Of a stretch of 32,151 nucleotides of DNA, positions 6,181 through 15,156 are shown in pieces. A model generated the notes under the pieces. The model ran no database searches. It had not been told where the DNA came from and saw only the letters and a program-made list of their open reading frames with translations. Numbering within the stretch: position 1 is the first letter of the stretch; the number at the start of each line of letters is the position of its first letter. Made by a program: the position numbers and the translations under genes. Source of the stretch: Pseudoselenomonas ruminantium (GTDB lineage: Bacteria; Bacillota; Negativicutes; Selenomonadales; Selenomonadaceae); contig CADAAS010000004.1 of the NCBI GenBank assembly GCA_902785885.1, positions 1 to 32,151 of the forward strand, given 5' to 3'.

Positions 6181-8334
6181 TCAGGCGTTCACTACGGCTT
6201 CCTCTGTATGAGTCTTGGCCGCTCCTTTACGGGCTGCAGCCTTGCGCGGTGCCTTGGCCTTGGTGGCTTTGGGGGCAGCCGCCGTTTTGCTGCTTGATTT
6301 GCTTGTCTTCTTTGTGGTGGTCTTTTTGGGGGCGGTCTTGGCCGCTACCGCTGCCGAGGATTTCTCCCCACTCAGTTCAAAGCCCTTGGCTTCAATCTGT
6401 GCATCGGTTTCCGGAAAGGATACGCCCGAACCGTCCTGACGCTTGAGCCGCAGGTAAATGGTCGCCAGCGGCGGAACCGTCAATTCAATGGATTGTTCCC
6501 GATTGTGCCAGGGCTTGTCCTGGCTCATAATCTCCCCGGCATTGCACACGCCGCTGCCGCCGAAATCTTCACCATCGGAGTTGAAGACCTCGATGTAGCT
6601 GCCCTTGGCGGGCACGCCGATGCGGTAGCCGGTGTGAACCTCCGGCGTGAAGTTGCTGATGACGATAACGAAGTCATTGCGGTCCTCTGCCTTGCGGATA
6701 AAGGACACAATGCTGTTGTTATTGTCGTTGGGGTCAATCCACTGGAAGCCGTTCCAGTCGAAATCCACCTGCCAAAAAGCGCGGGTATCCACATAGAATT
6801 TATTTAAGGCTTTGGAATAGGCCTGCATCCTGCGATGCATATCAAATTCCTTGAGCAGTTTCCAGTCCAGTTCATCATCGAAATTCCATTCGCTGAACTG
6901 GGCGAATTCGCCGCCCATAAAGAGCAGCTTCTTGCCCGGATGCGCCATCCAATAGCCAAAAAAACTACGGAGTCCGGCAAATTTCTGCCAATAATCGCCA
7001 GGCATCTTGCTGATTAGCGAGCACTTGCCGTGCACCACTTCATCATGCGAAAGCGGCAGCACGAAGTTCTCGGAGAACGCATACATGAAGGAGAAGGTCA
7101 CCTTGTCGTGGTTCCATTTGCGATAAATGGGGTCAAGGCTCACATACTTCAGCATATCGTTCATCCAGCCCATGTTCCACTTGTAGTTAAAGCCCATGCC
7201 GCCCATATAGACCGGCCGGGAAATCAGTGGCCACGAAGTGGATTCCTCGGCAATCATCAGCGCCTGAGGATGGAACTTGAAAATCGCTTCATTGAGCTTC
7301 TTGAGGAAATCCATGGCCTCGAGATTTCCGGTATCGCCGTATTTGTTGGGCATCCACTCGCCATCCTTGCGGCCATAGTCGAGATAGAGCATATTGGCTA
7401 CTGCGTCGATGCGCAGTCCGTCAATATGGAATTCCTCAAACCAGAACATGGCGTTGGATATCAGGAAGCTCTGCACCTCCGTGCGGCCGTAGTCAAAGTT
7501 CGTGGTTCCCCACTCCCAGTTCTCGGCCCGCTGCACGTTGTCGGACTCATAGAGGTTCTGCCCATCGAAGTGGCGCAGCCCCTGTTCGTCCTTGCAGAAG
7601 TGACCCGGCACCCAGTCCATGATGATGCCGATGCCCATTTGATGGGCACGGTCCACGAGATAACGGAAGTCATCCGGCGTGCCGTAGCGGCTGGTCACGG
7701 CGTAGTAGCCCGTGGCCTGATAGCCCCAGGAACCATCAAAGGGATGCTCACAGAGGGGCATGAATTCGATATGGGTATAATTCATGTCCTTCACATAGGC
7801 GATAAGCTGGTCGGCAGCCTCCCGATAGGTGAGGTATTCCCCATCTGCCGTACGCCGCCAGGAGCCAAAATGCACCTCATAGGTCAGCATGGGACGGTCA
7901 TAGGAAGATTCCTTGTTCTTCTGTACCTTCCAGGCATCGTCGTTCCACTGATAATGGTTCATGTCAAAGGTGCGGGATGCCGTCTGCGGCTTCTTTTCCG
8001 CATAGAAGCCATACGGGTCAGCCTTCAGGATATGAGGGCCGCCCCACTGGGGTTCAATGGCGTACTTATAGAGTTCGCCCTCCCCCAGTTTTTCCACGAA
8101 GGCCGTCCAGATTTCCCCATCACCGATTTTATGCATGGGCGTCACCCGGGTATCCCAGTTATTGAAGTCGCCCACCACGCTTACCGATTTGGCATGGGGT
8201 GCCCAGACGGCAAAGCGGATACCCTTTTTGCCCTTCTGTTTGACAAAATGTGCCCCCAGCATTTCATAAGCGTGATAATTCGTTCCCTGATGAAACAGGT
8301 AACGGTCAAACTCGCTCAAATCCGATGTTTTCAA
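6181..8334 (-). CDS. glgB: 1,4-alpha-glucan branching enzyme with a Lys/Ala-rich tail
   Basis: GlgB makes the alpha-1,6 branches of glycogen. An N-terminal CBM48 region (FAVWAPHAKSVSVVGDFNNW, about residues 41-60) is followed by a GH13 barrel with GLRIDAV (nucleophile near residue 309), MIAEEST (acid/base near 361) and LSHDEVVHGK (near 430). The catalytic protein ends at about residue 655. The last 60 residues are an odd tail, rich in Lys, Ala, Thr and Ser (APKKTTTKKTSKSSSKTAAA is typical), resembling histone H1-like bacterial tails and not part of normal GlgB. The start is TTG at 8334, with GGGGG 6 bases upstream. Gaps to glgP (19 bases) and glgA (35 bases) indicate one transcript. Confidence 0.96.
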   Translation of the reverse strand: MKTSDLSEFDRYLFHQGTNYHAYEMLGAHFVKQKGKKGIRFAVWAPHAKSVSVVGDFNNWDTRVTPMHKIGDGEIWTAFVEKLGEGELYKYAIEPQWGGPHILKADPYGFYAEKKPQTASRTFDMNHYQWNDDAWKVQKNKESSYDRPMLTYEVHFGSWRRTADGEYLTYREAADQLIAYVKDMNYTHIEFMPLCEHPFDGSWGYQATGYYAVTSRYGTPDDFRYLVDRAHQMGIGIIMDWVPGHFCKDEQGLRHFDGQNLYESDNVQRAENWEWGTTNFDYGRTEVQSFLISNAMFWFEEFHIDGLRIDAVANMLYLDYGRKDGEWMPNKYGDTGNLEAMDFLKKLNEAIFKFHPQALMIAEESTSWPLISRPVYMGGMGFNYKWNMGWMNDMLKYVSLDPIYRKWNHDKVTFSFMYAFSENFVLPLSHDEVVHGKCSLISKMPGDYWQKFAGLRSFFGYWMAHPGKKLLFMGGEFAQFSEWNFDDELDWKLLKEFDMHRRMQAYSKALNKFYVDTRAFWQVDFDWNGFQWIDPNDNNNSIVSFIRKAEDRNDFVIVISNFTPEVHTGYRIGVPAKGSYIEVFNSDGEDFGGSGVCNAGEIMSQDKPWHNREQSIELTVPPLATIYLRLKRQDGSGVSFPETDAQIEAKGFELSGEKSSAAVAAKTAPKKTTTKKTSKSSSKTAAAPKATKAKAPRKAAARKGAAKTHTEEAVVNA

Positions 8335-8353
8335 TGTAATCCCCCTTGGCCTT

Positions 8354-10828
8354 TTACGAAATGCGGACCGGTTTTACATGCCAGATTTCATTTGCGTATT
8401 CGTCAATGGTACGGTCAGAGGAGAACTGACCGGAGTTGGCGATATTCATGGCCGAAGACGTCAACCAGCCAAGCTTATTCTTGTAACGGCGCATGATTTC
8501 CTCATGCCCCCAAGCATAGGAGCTCAGGTCTTTCAGGATGAAAAACTCATCATTGCCGTGGATGAGATAATCATAGAGGGAATGGAAATCCCCATAGGTG
8601 CCGTCAATGAGCTGATTCATGACGAAGCGCACCATGTCGTTGCTGTTGTATTCATCCCAAGCAGAATATGTACCGGTCATATAGTAGGTCAGTACATCTT
8701 CTGCCCGCAGTCCAAAGATAACGCAGTGTTCGTCACCGCCATGGTCGCCGCCAACGGCTTCACGGATTTCCACATTGGCACCATCCATCGTACCCAGGGT
8801 TATGGCACCATTCATCATGAACTTCATGTTGCCGGTACCGGAAGCTTCTTTCGAAGCCGTCGAAATCTGCTCACTGACATCGGCTGCCGGATAAACGATT
8901 TCGCCGATGGACACGCCAAAGTTCTCAATGAAGACAATCTTCATCTTATCCTTGATGGACTTGTCGTTGTTGACCTTCGCCGCTACAGAATTGATCAGGC
9001 GGATGGTTTCCTTCGCGATGTAATAGCCCGGTGCAGCCTTGCCGCCAAAGATATAGGTAGTCGGCAGCATATCATAACCACTGCTGGTTTTCAGCATATG
9101 ATACTGATACATGATGTGGAGAATATTCATCAGCTGACGCTTGTAGGAATGAATTCTCTTTACCTGAATATCAAAGATGCTGTCCGGATTTACCTTAATG
9201 AGGTTATGCTCCAGGATATACTGCGCCAGACGTTCCTTGCGCAGATGCTTAATCTTGCCCAGCTCCGCGAGGAACGGCTTGTCATTTACATAGTCGTTCA
9301 AGAGGTCCAGCTGTTCCGGATAGCGGTGCCAGCGGCGGCTGCCCAATGTCTCATCAATGAGTCCGGCCAGTTCCGGGTTAGCGCCCATCAACCAGCGGCG
9401 ATGCGTGATGCCGTTGGTCTTGTTGTTGAACATCTTCGGATTGTATTCGTAGAAATCATGCAGCGTAGATGCCTTCAGAATATCGGTATGAATCTTGGCC
9501 ACGCCGTTGACGCTGTGACCGCCGACAATGGCCAGGCGTGCCATATGCACCATGCCATTTTCAAGGATGGACATGGCCTGTACCTTGGCATCGTTGTTCG
9601 GATAGCGGTCGCGCACATCTTCGAGATGACGGCGGTTGATTTCCTCGATAATCATGTAGACGCGCGGCAGAAGTTCCTTGAACATATCCACCGGCCAGGT
9701 TTCAAGTGCTTCCGGCATGATGGTATGGTTGGTATAAGCAATGGTATTTTTGGTAATTGCCCATGCCTCATTCCATTCCAGACCTTCTTCATCAATCAGG
9801 ATGCGCATAAGTTCCGGAACAGCTACTGCCGGATGCGTATCATTGATATGAATAGCAATCTTCTGGCTCAGGTCGCGAATCTTCATGCCCGTCTTCTTGT
9901 AGTGACGGACAATACTCTGCACGCCGGCAGAGGTCATGAAGTATTCCTGAATCAGGCGCATCTTGCGGCCTTCCCAGGTGCTGTCATCCGGATAGAGGTA
10001 ACGGGTAATGCTCTCGACGAACAGGCGGTATTCGTTCTTCTGACGAATCTGCTCCTGCGTGAGATAGCCATAATCGGAGAAGTCACGATTAACCTCTGCA
10101 TTCCAAAGACGCAGATTGTTGACCGTGTTGTTATGATAGCCAACGATAGGCACATCATAAGGAACAGCCATAACCACCATGGGGTTCTCATGAACGAGCT
10201 TCAGGCTGCCGTCCGGCATTTCCTTCATGTAGGCATTGCCATAGAACTTGACATCCACGGCCTTATCCGGCTTGCGGTATTCCCAGGCAAAGCCGTTCTT
10301 CAGCCAGTTGTCGGGGATTTCTACCTGGTTGCCGTCAATGATTTTCTGCTCAAACAGACCGTACTGATAACGGATGGAGCAGCCATGGCCCGGCAGATGA
10401 TGTGCTGCCATGGAATCGATAAAGCAGGCAGCAAGCCTGCCCAGGCCGCCGTTGCCCAAACCGGCATCGGGTTCTTCTTCGTAAACCTTGTCCAGGTTCA
10501 GCTTGAAGTCGCCCAGCGCTTCCTTAACCGCTTCTTCAATGCCCAGATTGATCAGATTGGATTTCAAGAGACGGCCCATCAGGAACTCAATGGAGAAATA
10601 GTAAATTTGCTTTTCCTCACGTTCCATATAAGCCTTGTTGGTCTTAATCCAATTTTCCGAAATATACATCTTCGCCACAGCGGCTACGGTCTGATAGATT
10701 TCGTTTTCCGACAATTCGTCCAGCTCACGGCCCCACATGATATGTGCAGCATTGATGAACCGGGCTTTCAAATTTTCCTTAATTTTCTTAAACTCGGCAT
10801 CGTTAACATTCGTTTTCTTCTTTGCCAA
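8354..10828 (-). CDS. glgP: Glycogen/maltodextrin phosphorylase
   Basis: GT35 phosphorylase of about 824 residues that releases glucose-1-phosphate from glycogen or maltodextrin ends using phosphate. Visible family signatures are EEPDAGLGNGGLGRLAACF near residue 120, IHINDTHPA in the middle, and the pyridoxal-phosphate site EASGTGNMKFMMNGA with its Lys near residue 665. I choose TTG at 10828 (MAKKKTNVNDAEF): GGGAG lies 8 bases upstream. The GTG at 10837 would start directly on that Shine-Dalgarno. It sits between glgD and glgB, so synthesis and breakdown enzymes share one operon. Confidence 0.96.
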   Translation of the reverse strand: MAKKKTNVNDAEFKKIKENLKARFINAAHIMWGRELDELSENEIYQTVAAVAKMYISENWIKTNKAYMEREEKQIYYFSIEFLMGRLLKSNLINLGIEEAVKEALGDFKLNLDKVYEEEPDAGLGNGGLGRLAACFIDSMAAHHLPGHGCSIRYQYGLFEQKIIDGNQVEIPDNWLKNGFAWEYRKPDKAVDVKFYGNAYMKEMPDGSLKLVHENPMVVMAVPYDVPIVGYHNNTVNNLRLWNAEVNRDFSDYGYLTQEQIRQKNEYRLFVESITRYLYPDDSTWEGRKMRLIQEYFMTSAGVQSIVRHYKKTGMKIRDLSQKIAIHINDTHPAVAVPELMRILIDEEGLEWNEAWAITKNTIAYTNHTIMPEALETWPVDMFKELLPRVYMIIEEINRRHLEDVRDRYPNNDAKVQAMSILENGMVHMARLAIVGGHSVNGVAKIHTDILKASTLHDFYEYNPKMFNNKTNGITHRRWLMGANPELAGLIDETLGSRRWHRYPEQLDLLNDYVNDKPFLAELGKIKHLRKERLAQYILEHNLIKVNPDSIFDIQVKRIHSYKRQLMNILHIMYQYHMLKTSSGYDMLPTTYIFGGKAAPGYYIAKETIRLINSVAAKVNNDKSIKDKMKIVFIENFGVSIGEIVYPAADVSEQISTASKEASGTGNMKFMMNGAITLGTMDGANVEIREAVGGDHGGDEHCVIFGLRAEDVLTYYMTGTYSAWDEYNSNDMVRFVMNQLIDGTYGDFHSLYDYLIHGNDEFFILKDLSSYAWGHEEIMRRYKNKLGWLTSSAMNIANSGQFSSDRTIDEYANEIWHVKPVRIS

Positions 10829-10866
10829 AAAAAACACTCCCTTTTTTCAGCCCCAACACAACAATA

Positions 10867-10927
10867 AAGGCCGTCATAACTTGGTTCTATGCCCGTTACA
10901 GGCATATTGCCTCATTACAACGGCCTT
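10867..10927 (-). other. Structured leader between glgD and glgP
   Basis: Arms AAGGCCGT (10867-10874) and ACGGCCTT (10920-10927) enclose 45 bases that contain a second hairpin ATGCC/GGCAT (10889-10893, 10101 bases window-internal equivalent 10901-10905). No good T-run follows on the transcribed strand, so it is more likely an mRNA processing or stability element than a full terminator. Confidence 0.45.
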
Positions 10928-10935
10928 ACTAAATA

Positions 10936-12042
10936 TCAGATTACGACGTTCTTCGTGATAATCAGCGGGTAATTATTGGCCCCTTTAAGCCATTTTTCCT
11001 TCGAAATAACCACGTTTTTGTCGCAGATGACATTTTCCACCAAGGAACCATCCTGAATATCACATTTCTGCATGATAATGGAATTCTTGATTTTTACGCC
11101 CTTGCCTACGGTGACACCACGGAATAAAATGCTGTTCTCGACCTCGCCGCGAATAACGCAGCCATTGGCAATCAGCGAATTTTTAACCTTTGCTGTCTCC
11201 TTATATTGAACTGGTACTTCATCCTTGCCTTTGGTGTAGATGGAATTTTGGCCCATGAAGAGCTCCTCCCAAACCTCCGGCTGCAGAAGATCCATATTCG
11301 CCTTGTAATACGCGGTGGTCGAATCCACATGGGCAACGTAGCCATCGTGCTCACAAGCATAGATATTATACTCGGAAGCCCGACGGATAATGCCGTCCAT
11401 CAGGAGGTCCTGACCGCCATGCTCATAGGTGTAACGCACCAGTTCAACGAAAATGCGTTTCTCAATGAGGTAAACGCTCATTGCTACCTTGGAGCCATCA
11501 TAAACGGCCGGCTTTTCGGCCATATCCGTTACCAGTCCGTTCTCTGCTGTCTCCAAGACCACATTGCGGCCCGGCTGCTCTTCCCTTGCCGTGTAGTACA
11601 CCATCGTGATATCCGCCGAGGTGTTCTGATGGAAGCGCAGCATCTGGGAGAAGTCCACGTTATAAACGAAACTGCCGCTGGTCAGGAGTACATATTTCTG
11701 GCTGCTATGCTCGAAGAAATCCAGATTATGATAAAAATTCTTCAAATCGCCTTTACGGATGCTCTCTTCTTCACTTGGGGACGGCAGGTAGAACAGGCCG
11801 TCATGGCGACGGGCCAAATCCCAATCCTTGCCGGAACGAAGATGATCCAGCACGGAACGCGGCTTGTCCGGGAGCATAACGCCCACGTTCAAAATCCCGG
11901 AATTCACCATGCTCGACAGCGTAAAGTCAATCAGGCGATACCGGCCTGCAAACGGCATGGATTCCACAGCTCGCTTATCCGTAAGTTCACGAATTAATTT
12001 ATTATCTTCTTGAAGATTAATAATCCCCATTACATCTTTCAA
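10936..12042 (-). CDS. glgD: Glucose-1-phosphate adenylyltransferase, GlgD subunit
   Basis: GlgD partner of GlgC in the Firmicute ADP-glucose pyrophosphorylase. The 368-residue protein keeps the family fold (AGRYRLIDFTLSSMVNSGI near the N-terminus and left-handed helix repeats such as VENSILFRGVTVGKGVKIKN near the C-terminus). It lacks the GGxGxRLxxLT nucleotide-binding signature seen in the adjacent GlgC, which fits a regulatory or structural role. The start is TTG at 12042, preceded by GGAG 9 bases upstream; the ATG four codons later is less well placed. The gap to glgC is 47 bases. Confidence 0.95.
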   Translation of the reverse strand: MKDVMGIINLQEDNKLIRELTDKRAVESMPFAGRYRLIDFTLSSMVNSGILNVGVMLPDKPRSVLDHLRSGKDWDLARRHDGLFYLPSPSEEESIRKGDLKNFYHNLDFFEHSSQKYVLLTSGSFVYNVDFSQMLRFHQNTSADITMVYYTAREEQPGRNVVLETAENGLVTDMAEKPAVYDGSKVAMSVYLIEKRIFVELVRYTYEHGGQDLLMDGIIRRASEYNIYACEHDGYVAHVDSTTAYYKANMDLLQPEVWEELFMGQNSIYTKGKDEVPVQYKETAKVKNSLIANGCVIRGEVENSILFRGVTVGKGVKIKNSIIMQKCDIQDGSLVENVICDKNVVISKEKWLKGANNYPLIITKNVVI

Positions 12043-12089
12043 TTTCTTCCACTCCTTGCTGTATCTAGGCTGTAACGATAGGGAAAGGC

Positions 12090-13244
12090 TCAGCCGGCCT
12101 GCTTGCCGCTGGCTTCTGCTTCAACGGTTTCGCCTTCGGCTACTACCGTGATAGCGCCCAGCTGTCCCGTAACTTTTGCACCGGCAGCTACTTCGCAATT
12201 CTGTGCCAGGATGGCGTAATCCACTACAGCGCCATCACGGATAACCGTGGACGGCATGATGACGGAATTGGTTACCTTTACGCCCTTGCCGATGCGCACA
12301 CCCGGGAAGATAACAGAATTTTCCACTTCGCCGAGTACCATGGAACCTTCGCTGATCATGGAGTTCTTCACCTTGGCATCCGGGCCGATGTAATGCGGCG
12401 GCATGGACTCATTGGAGGAATAGATCTTCTTCTCTCCCTTGAGGTCAAACGGCGGCTGGTCCTGCAGCAGGTCCATGTTGGCCTGCCAGAGGCTTTCAAT
12501 CGTGCCCACATCCTTCCAGTAGCCCTCGAAGGCGTAGGAATACAGGCGTGCCTTGTCCTGCAGCATCTTCGGGATGATGTTCTTGCCGAAGTCATGGCTG
12601 CTGGTTTCATCCTTAGCATCTTCTTCAAGATACTTCTTGAGGAAGTTCTTATTGAATACATAGATACCCATGGAGGCCAGGTTGCTCTTCGGCTTGGCCG
12701 GCTTTTCCTCGAATTCCTCAATGCGGCCCGTCTCGTCCGTGTTCATGATACCGAAACGCGGTGCTTCTTCCCAAGGAACTTCGATAACGCCGATCGTTGC
12801 CTCAGCCTTGTTCATCTTATGGGCTTCCAACATCCAGGAATAATCCATCGTGTAGATGTGGTCACCAGACAGAATGAGTACATACTCCGGATCGGCTAAA
12901 TCGATGAAATTGAGGTTCTGATAGATGGCATCTGCCGTGCCCTGATACCAGTCTGCACCCTTTTCACGCGCATACGGCGGCAGGATGAAGATACCGCCAT
13001 TTTTCTGGTCCAGGTCCCAGGCGCTGCCGGAAGCCAGATAGTTGTGCAGTTCCAGCGGACGATACTGGGTCAGTACACCGACCTTGTCAATGCCGGAATT
13101 TGCGCAGTTACTGAGCGGGAAGTCGATAATGCGATACTTTCCCCCGAACGGCACAGCTGGTTTCGCAATTTTCTTCGTTAGCGCGCCGAGGCGGCTGCCC
13201 TGACCACCAGCCAAAATCATGGCCAAGCATTCTGTCTTTCTCAT
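12090..13244 (-). CDS. glgC: Glucose-1-phosphate adenylyltransferase, catalytic subunit
   Basis: Makes ADP-glucose from glucose-1-phosphate and ATP, the committed step of bacterial glycogen synthesis. The 384-residue protein shows the signature [20 protein letters not shown] at residues 8-27, the sugar-phosphate region [39 protein letters not shown], and a C-terminal beta-helix of hexapeptide-like repeats. It is the first gene of the glycogen operon; the ATG at 13244 has GGGGG 8 bases upstream. A promoter with a palindrome lies about 75-100 bases upstream. Confidence 0.97.
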   Translation of the reverse strand: MRKTECLAMILAGGQGSRLGALTKKIAKPAVPFGGKYRIIDFPLSNCANSGIDKVGVLTQYRPLELHNYLASGSAWDLDQKNGGIFILPPYAREKGADWYQGTADAIYQNLNFIDLADPEYVLILSGDHIYTMDYSWMLEAHKMNKAEATIGVIEVPWEEAPRFGIMNTDETGRIEEFEEKPAKPKSNLASMGIYVFNKNFLKKYLEEDAKDETSSHDFGKNIIPKMLQDKARLYSYAFEGYWKDVGTIESLWQANMDLLQDQPPFDLKGEKKIYSSNESMPPHYIGPDAKVKNSMISEGSMVLGEVENSVIFPGVRIGKGVKVTNSVIMPSTVIRDGAVVDYAILAQNCEVAAGAKVTGQLGAITVVAEGETVEAEASGKQAG

Positions 13245-13598
13245 AAAAAATCCCCCTTGGATATCATAGTAAACAATAATCTCCCCTTATTCGACTACGG
13301 TTTACTTTTTATATATATTTTAACAGATTTTCATCTGTTAGTATACAATTTTTCTGCTATTTTCTATGTATTTTGTGCAGAAATGAAAAATATTACATTT
13401 GTCATGCTATTATGACATATACCACGCCAGAAACAGAACGCAACGGTAAACTGATTGCTTTTCACTAACAATTAATCTCTTATCGTTTAATATTCGCCTT
13501 ATAGCAGCGATTTCCTGCCTCTGACTGAAAAAAAAACAAATAAATTTTTATAAATATTTTTGGCAACTGACTGAAAATTTACATTAATAAAAAATCAA
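13245..13598. other. AT-rich upstream region of the glycogen operon
   Basis: No gene is visible. The part near glgC holds a promoter-like TATACT and an 8-bp palindrome (separate entry). The part near 13530-13598 is very AT-rich and lies between the end of the small membrane-protein gene and the glg leader. I see no strong terminator hairpin. Confidence 0.6.
13321..13345 (-). promoter_or_regulatory. Putative glg promoter -10 with adjacent palindrome
   Basis: On the minus strand TATACT (13345-13340) abuts a perfect 8-bp inverted repeat TAACAGAT-TTTC-ATCTGTTA (13321-13340) that covers the expected transcription start. This placement suits a repressor operator. No clear TTGACA-like -35 is seen, so the promoter may need an activator. 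Confidence 0.45.
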
Positions 13599-13937
13599 TT
13601 ACAGAAAAGCCCAGAGCAATGTCCCCAAAAACATCGCTATGCTGAACCCAGCCAAGGCATTGCTTGCCGCCCGGCCATTTTTTCCCAGGCAGGCCTTGGC
13701 CAACGGACGCAGCTCAAAGGCCAGAAAGGATACGCACATATACATGACCACCGTGCTGTCGCCTGCAAGCCACTCATAAAGCAGGATAAAGGCCACCACG
13801 GCAATCGCCAGCATTTCCTTGGGCTGATAAAGCGGCGCCTTTGGCGGATGCAGGACCTCGTCATGCTCGGCCCGGCTCACCGGCACGCCGAACTCATCGG
13901 TCTCCCTCTCCTTGTCAGCAAACCAGCGGTAACGCAT
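13599..13937 (-). CDS. Small membrane protein, function unknown
   Basis: A 112-residue protein with a charged N-terminal 40 residues (many Asp, Glu, Arg) and three hydrophobic stretches: about 42-60 (MLAIAVVAFILLYEWLAG), 62-82 and 92-112. It is probably an inner-membrane protein with three helices. I do not recognise the family. It starts 14 bases after the amidase stop codon, so the two are likely co-transcribed; this may hint at an envelope role but proves nothing. Confidence 0.75.
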   Translation of the reverse strand: MRYRWFADKERETDEFGVPVSRAEHDEVLHPPKAPLYQPKEMLAIAVVAFILLYEWLAGDSTVVMYMCVSFLAFELRPLAKACLGKNGRAASNALAGFSIAMFLGTLLWAFL

Positions 13938-13951
13938 TTTCCCACCAGCCT

Positions 13952-14575
13952 TTAATAGTATTTTCTGGTCATGGTCACCAATCGCGGCAGCTTATCGTAA
14001 AGATTCTGCCCCGGGCAGGCGGTCGAATTGAAGTCACGATGGCCGACGATATGCTTGCGGTCCGGCTCAATGCCATAATAGCGGCAAAGTGCCGCCAAAA
14101 GTTTTGCCGCAGCTGCCATCTGTTCCGGTTCCGGCTCATGGCCGTCGAATTCGCCCACGATGTTTACCCCGATGGTATGCCAGTTCTCGCCATAGCAATG
14201 TGCGCCGAGCATGTCCATAGGACGTCCCCTCTCAATGGTGCCGTCCTTGCGGATAACAAAGTGATAGCCAATCCCCGCCCAGCCGTTGTTCTTGTGCCAG
14301 CGGTCGATTTCCGCCGCCGACACATCCCGGTTGGTATTCCCCACATGATGGATAACAATCGCATCGGTCGTTTCACGATTCTGCAGAGAAGAAAATTCAA
14401 AATCCGTCTCCTGAATGGGAATGCCCAGCAAGGGGTCACGTCCCCCCACAGCACTTCCATCCGTCTTCCAGGCCGCCTCTGCTGCCTTCACAGTCCACAG
14501 TTGTGGCAGCAAGGCCGAGCCTGTACCCAGCAGTATTAAGTTTTTCAAAAAATCTCTGCGTTTCAATGCCACCAT
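13952..14575 (-). CDS. N-acetylmuramoyl-L-alanine amidase with Tat signal
   Basis: A 207-residue amidase_2/PGRP-type zinc amidase that would cut the bond between muramic acid and the stem peptide of peptidoglycan. The zinc ligands are visible: His in IVIHHVGN (near residue 75), His in HIVGHRDFNS and Cys in TACPG near the C-terminus; GIGYHFVIRKDGTIERGR is also typical. The N-terminus KRRDFLKNLILLGTGSALL reads as a twin-arginine signal ending around AEAA, so the enzyme should cross the inner membrane folded. The ATG at 14575 has only a weak ribosome-binding site. Confidence 0.9.
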   Translation of the reverse strand: MVALKRRDFLKNLILLGTGSALLPQLWTVKAAEAAWKTDGSAVGGRDPLLGIPIQETDFEFSSLQNRETTDAIVIHHVGNTNRDVSAAEIDRWHKNNGWAGIGYHFVIRKDGTIERGRPMDMLGAHCYGENWHTIGVNIVGEFDGHEPEPEQMAAAAKLLAALCRYYGIEPDRKHIVGHRDFNSTACPGQNLYDKLPRLVTMTRKYY

Positions 14576-14674
14576 TCCAATCTTACCAATAACGCATTAT
14601 ATTATAGCCCTCATTTCTGAAAAAAAAATGATAAAAAACGCTTATGCGTTAGGGACTTTAGAACTAATTTTGAG

Positions 14675-14705
14675 TTCGTGGCATAATTCGTGGCAAAGTT
14701 CGTGG
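14675..14705 (+). repeat. Three TTCGTGG repeats with a 12-base period
   Basis: TTCGTGG starts at 14675, 14687 and 14699, exactly 12 bases apart, twice followed by CA. Phased short repeats of this kind can be arm-type binding sites of tyrosine recombinases, or remnants of an integrase gene end. No integrase gene is in the window. Confidence 0.5.
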
Positions 14706-14708
14706 TGC

Positions 14709-14795
14709 CGCCAGGGGCGGGTGGGGAATATTTTTCCTCTGCTTAGACAGGCTTGTCAAACGCGTCGGAAAAACGTCCCCCACCCGCCCCCGGCG
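14709..14795 (-). repeat. Palindromic repeat R5 (loop type B, reversed)
   Basis: The loop reads TTAGACAGGCTTGTCAAACG on the plus strand, so this copy is inverted relative to the others. Outer arms GGGGCGGGTGGGG and CCCCCACCCGCCCC and inner TTTTCC/GGAAAA pair well. Confidence 0.8.
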
Positions 14796-14874
14796 ACAAG
14801 CTCATTCGCATCTGCACCAACAAGCCGGCCTTCAACAGCAGGCACTACCACTGCTCACGCAAGGCAAGCCCAAG

Positions 14875-14951
14875 CCCGCGGGGATAGGATTGCTTTCGGG
14901 AACGTTTGACAAGCCTGTCTAAGTGAACGAAAGTAATCCTATCCCCGTGGG
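14875..14951 (+). repeat. Palindromic repeat R6 (loop type B)
   Basis: Arms CCCGCGGGGATAGGATT (from 14875) and AATCCTATCCCCGTGGG (to 14951) pair with a single G-T type substitution, and enclose CTTTC/GAAAG and TTTGACAAGCCTGTCTAAG. Confidence 0.85.
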
Positions 14952-14999
14952 CGTCCTTCGCAGCACGCACTATCACTGCTCATACAAGGCAAGTCCCAG

Positions 15000-15076
15000 C
15001 CCGTGGGGATAATGTTGCTTTTGGAAGCGTTTGACAAGCCTGTCTAAGCGGACAAAAGCAATATTATCCCCACGGG
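15000..15076 (+). repeat. Palindromic repeat R7 (loop type B)
   Basis: Arms CCCGTGGGGATAAT (from 15000) and ATTATCCCCACGGG (to 15076) are perfect, with inner TTGCTTTT/AAAAGCAA. The arm differs from R6 by paired changes. Confidence 0.85.
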
Positions 15077-15112
15077 CGTCCTTCCCGGCACGCTGTAACC
15101 CAAAAGCCGCGC

Positions 15113-15142
15113 AAACAAAAAGCACACCCCGCAAGATGTGCT
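15113..15142 (-). terminator. Terminator of the tRNA-Tyr/tRNA-Met transcript
   Basis: Read on the minus strand: AGCACA, a 10-base loop, TGTGCT, then TTTTTGTTTG. It lies 15 bases beyond the encoded CCA end of tRNA-Met. Confidence 0.75.
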
Positions 15143-15156
15143 CAAGACTTTTTATT

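Larger units (their letters stand above)
14576..15112. other. Gap with palindromic repeats between amidase and tRNAs
   Basis: No gene is supported. It holds a hairpin AACGC-TTAT-GCGTT (14637-14650), three phased TTCGTGG repeats (14675-14705), and palindromic repeats R5, R6 and R7. The flank before R6 (from 14841) and before R7 (from 14964) is also duplicated, suggesting a tandem duplication of about 124 bases. Confidence 0.7.

Noticed and set aside
8378-10867. An 829-codon open frame opposite glgP on the plus strand
   Set aside because: It mirrors glgP almost codon for codon. Its sequence has no family signature, and the minus-strand protein is an unmistakable phosphorylase.
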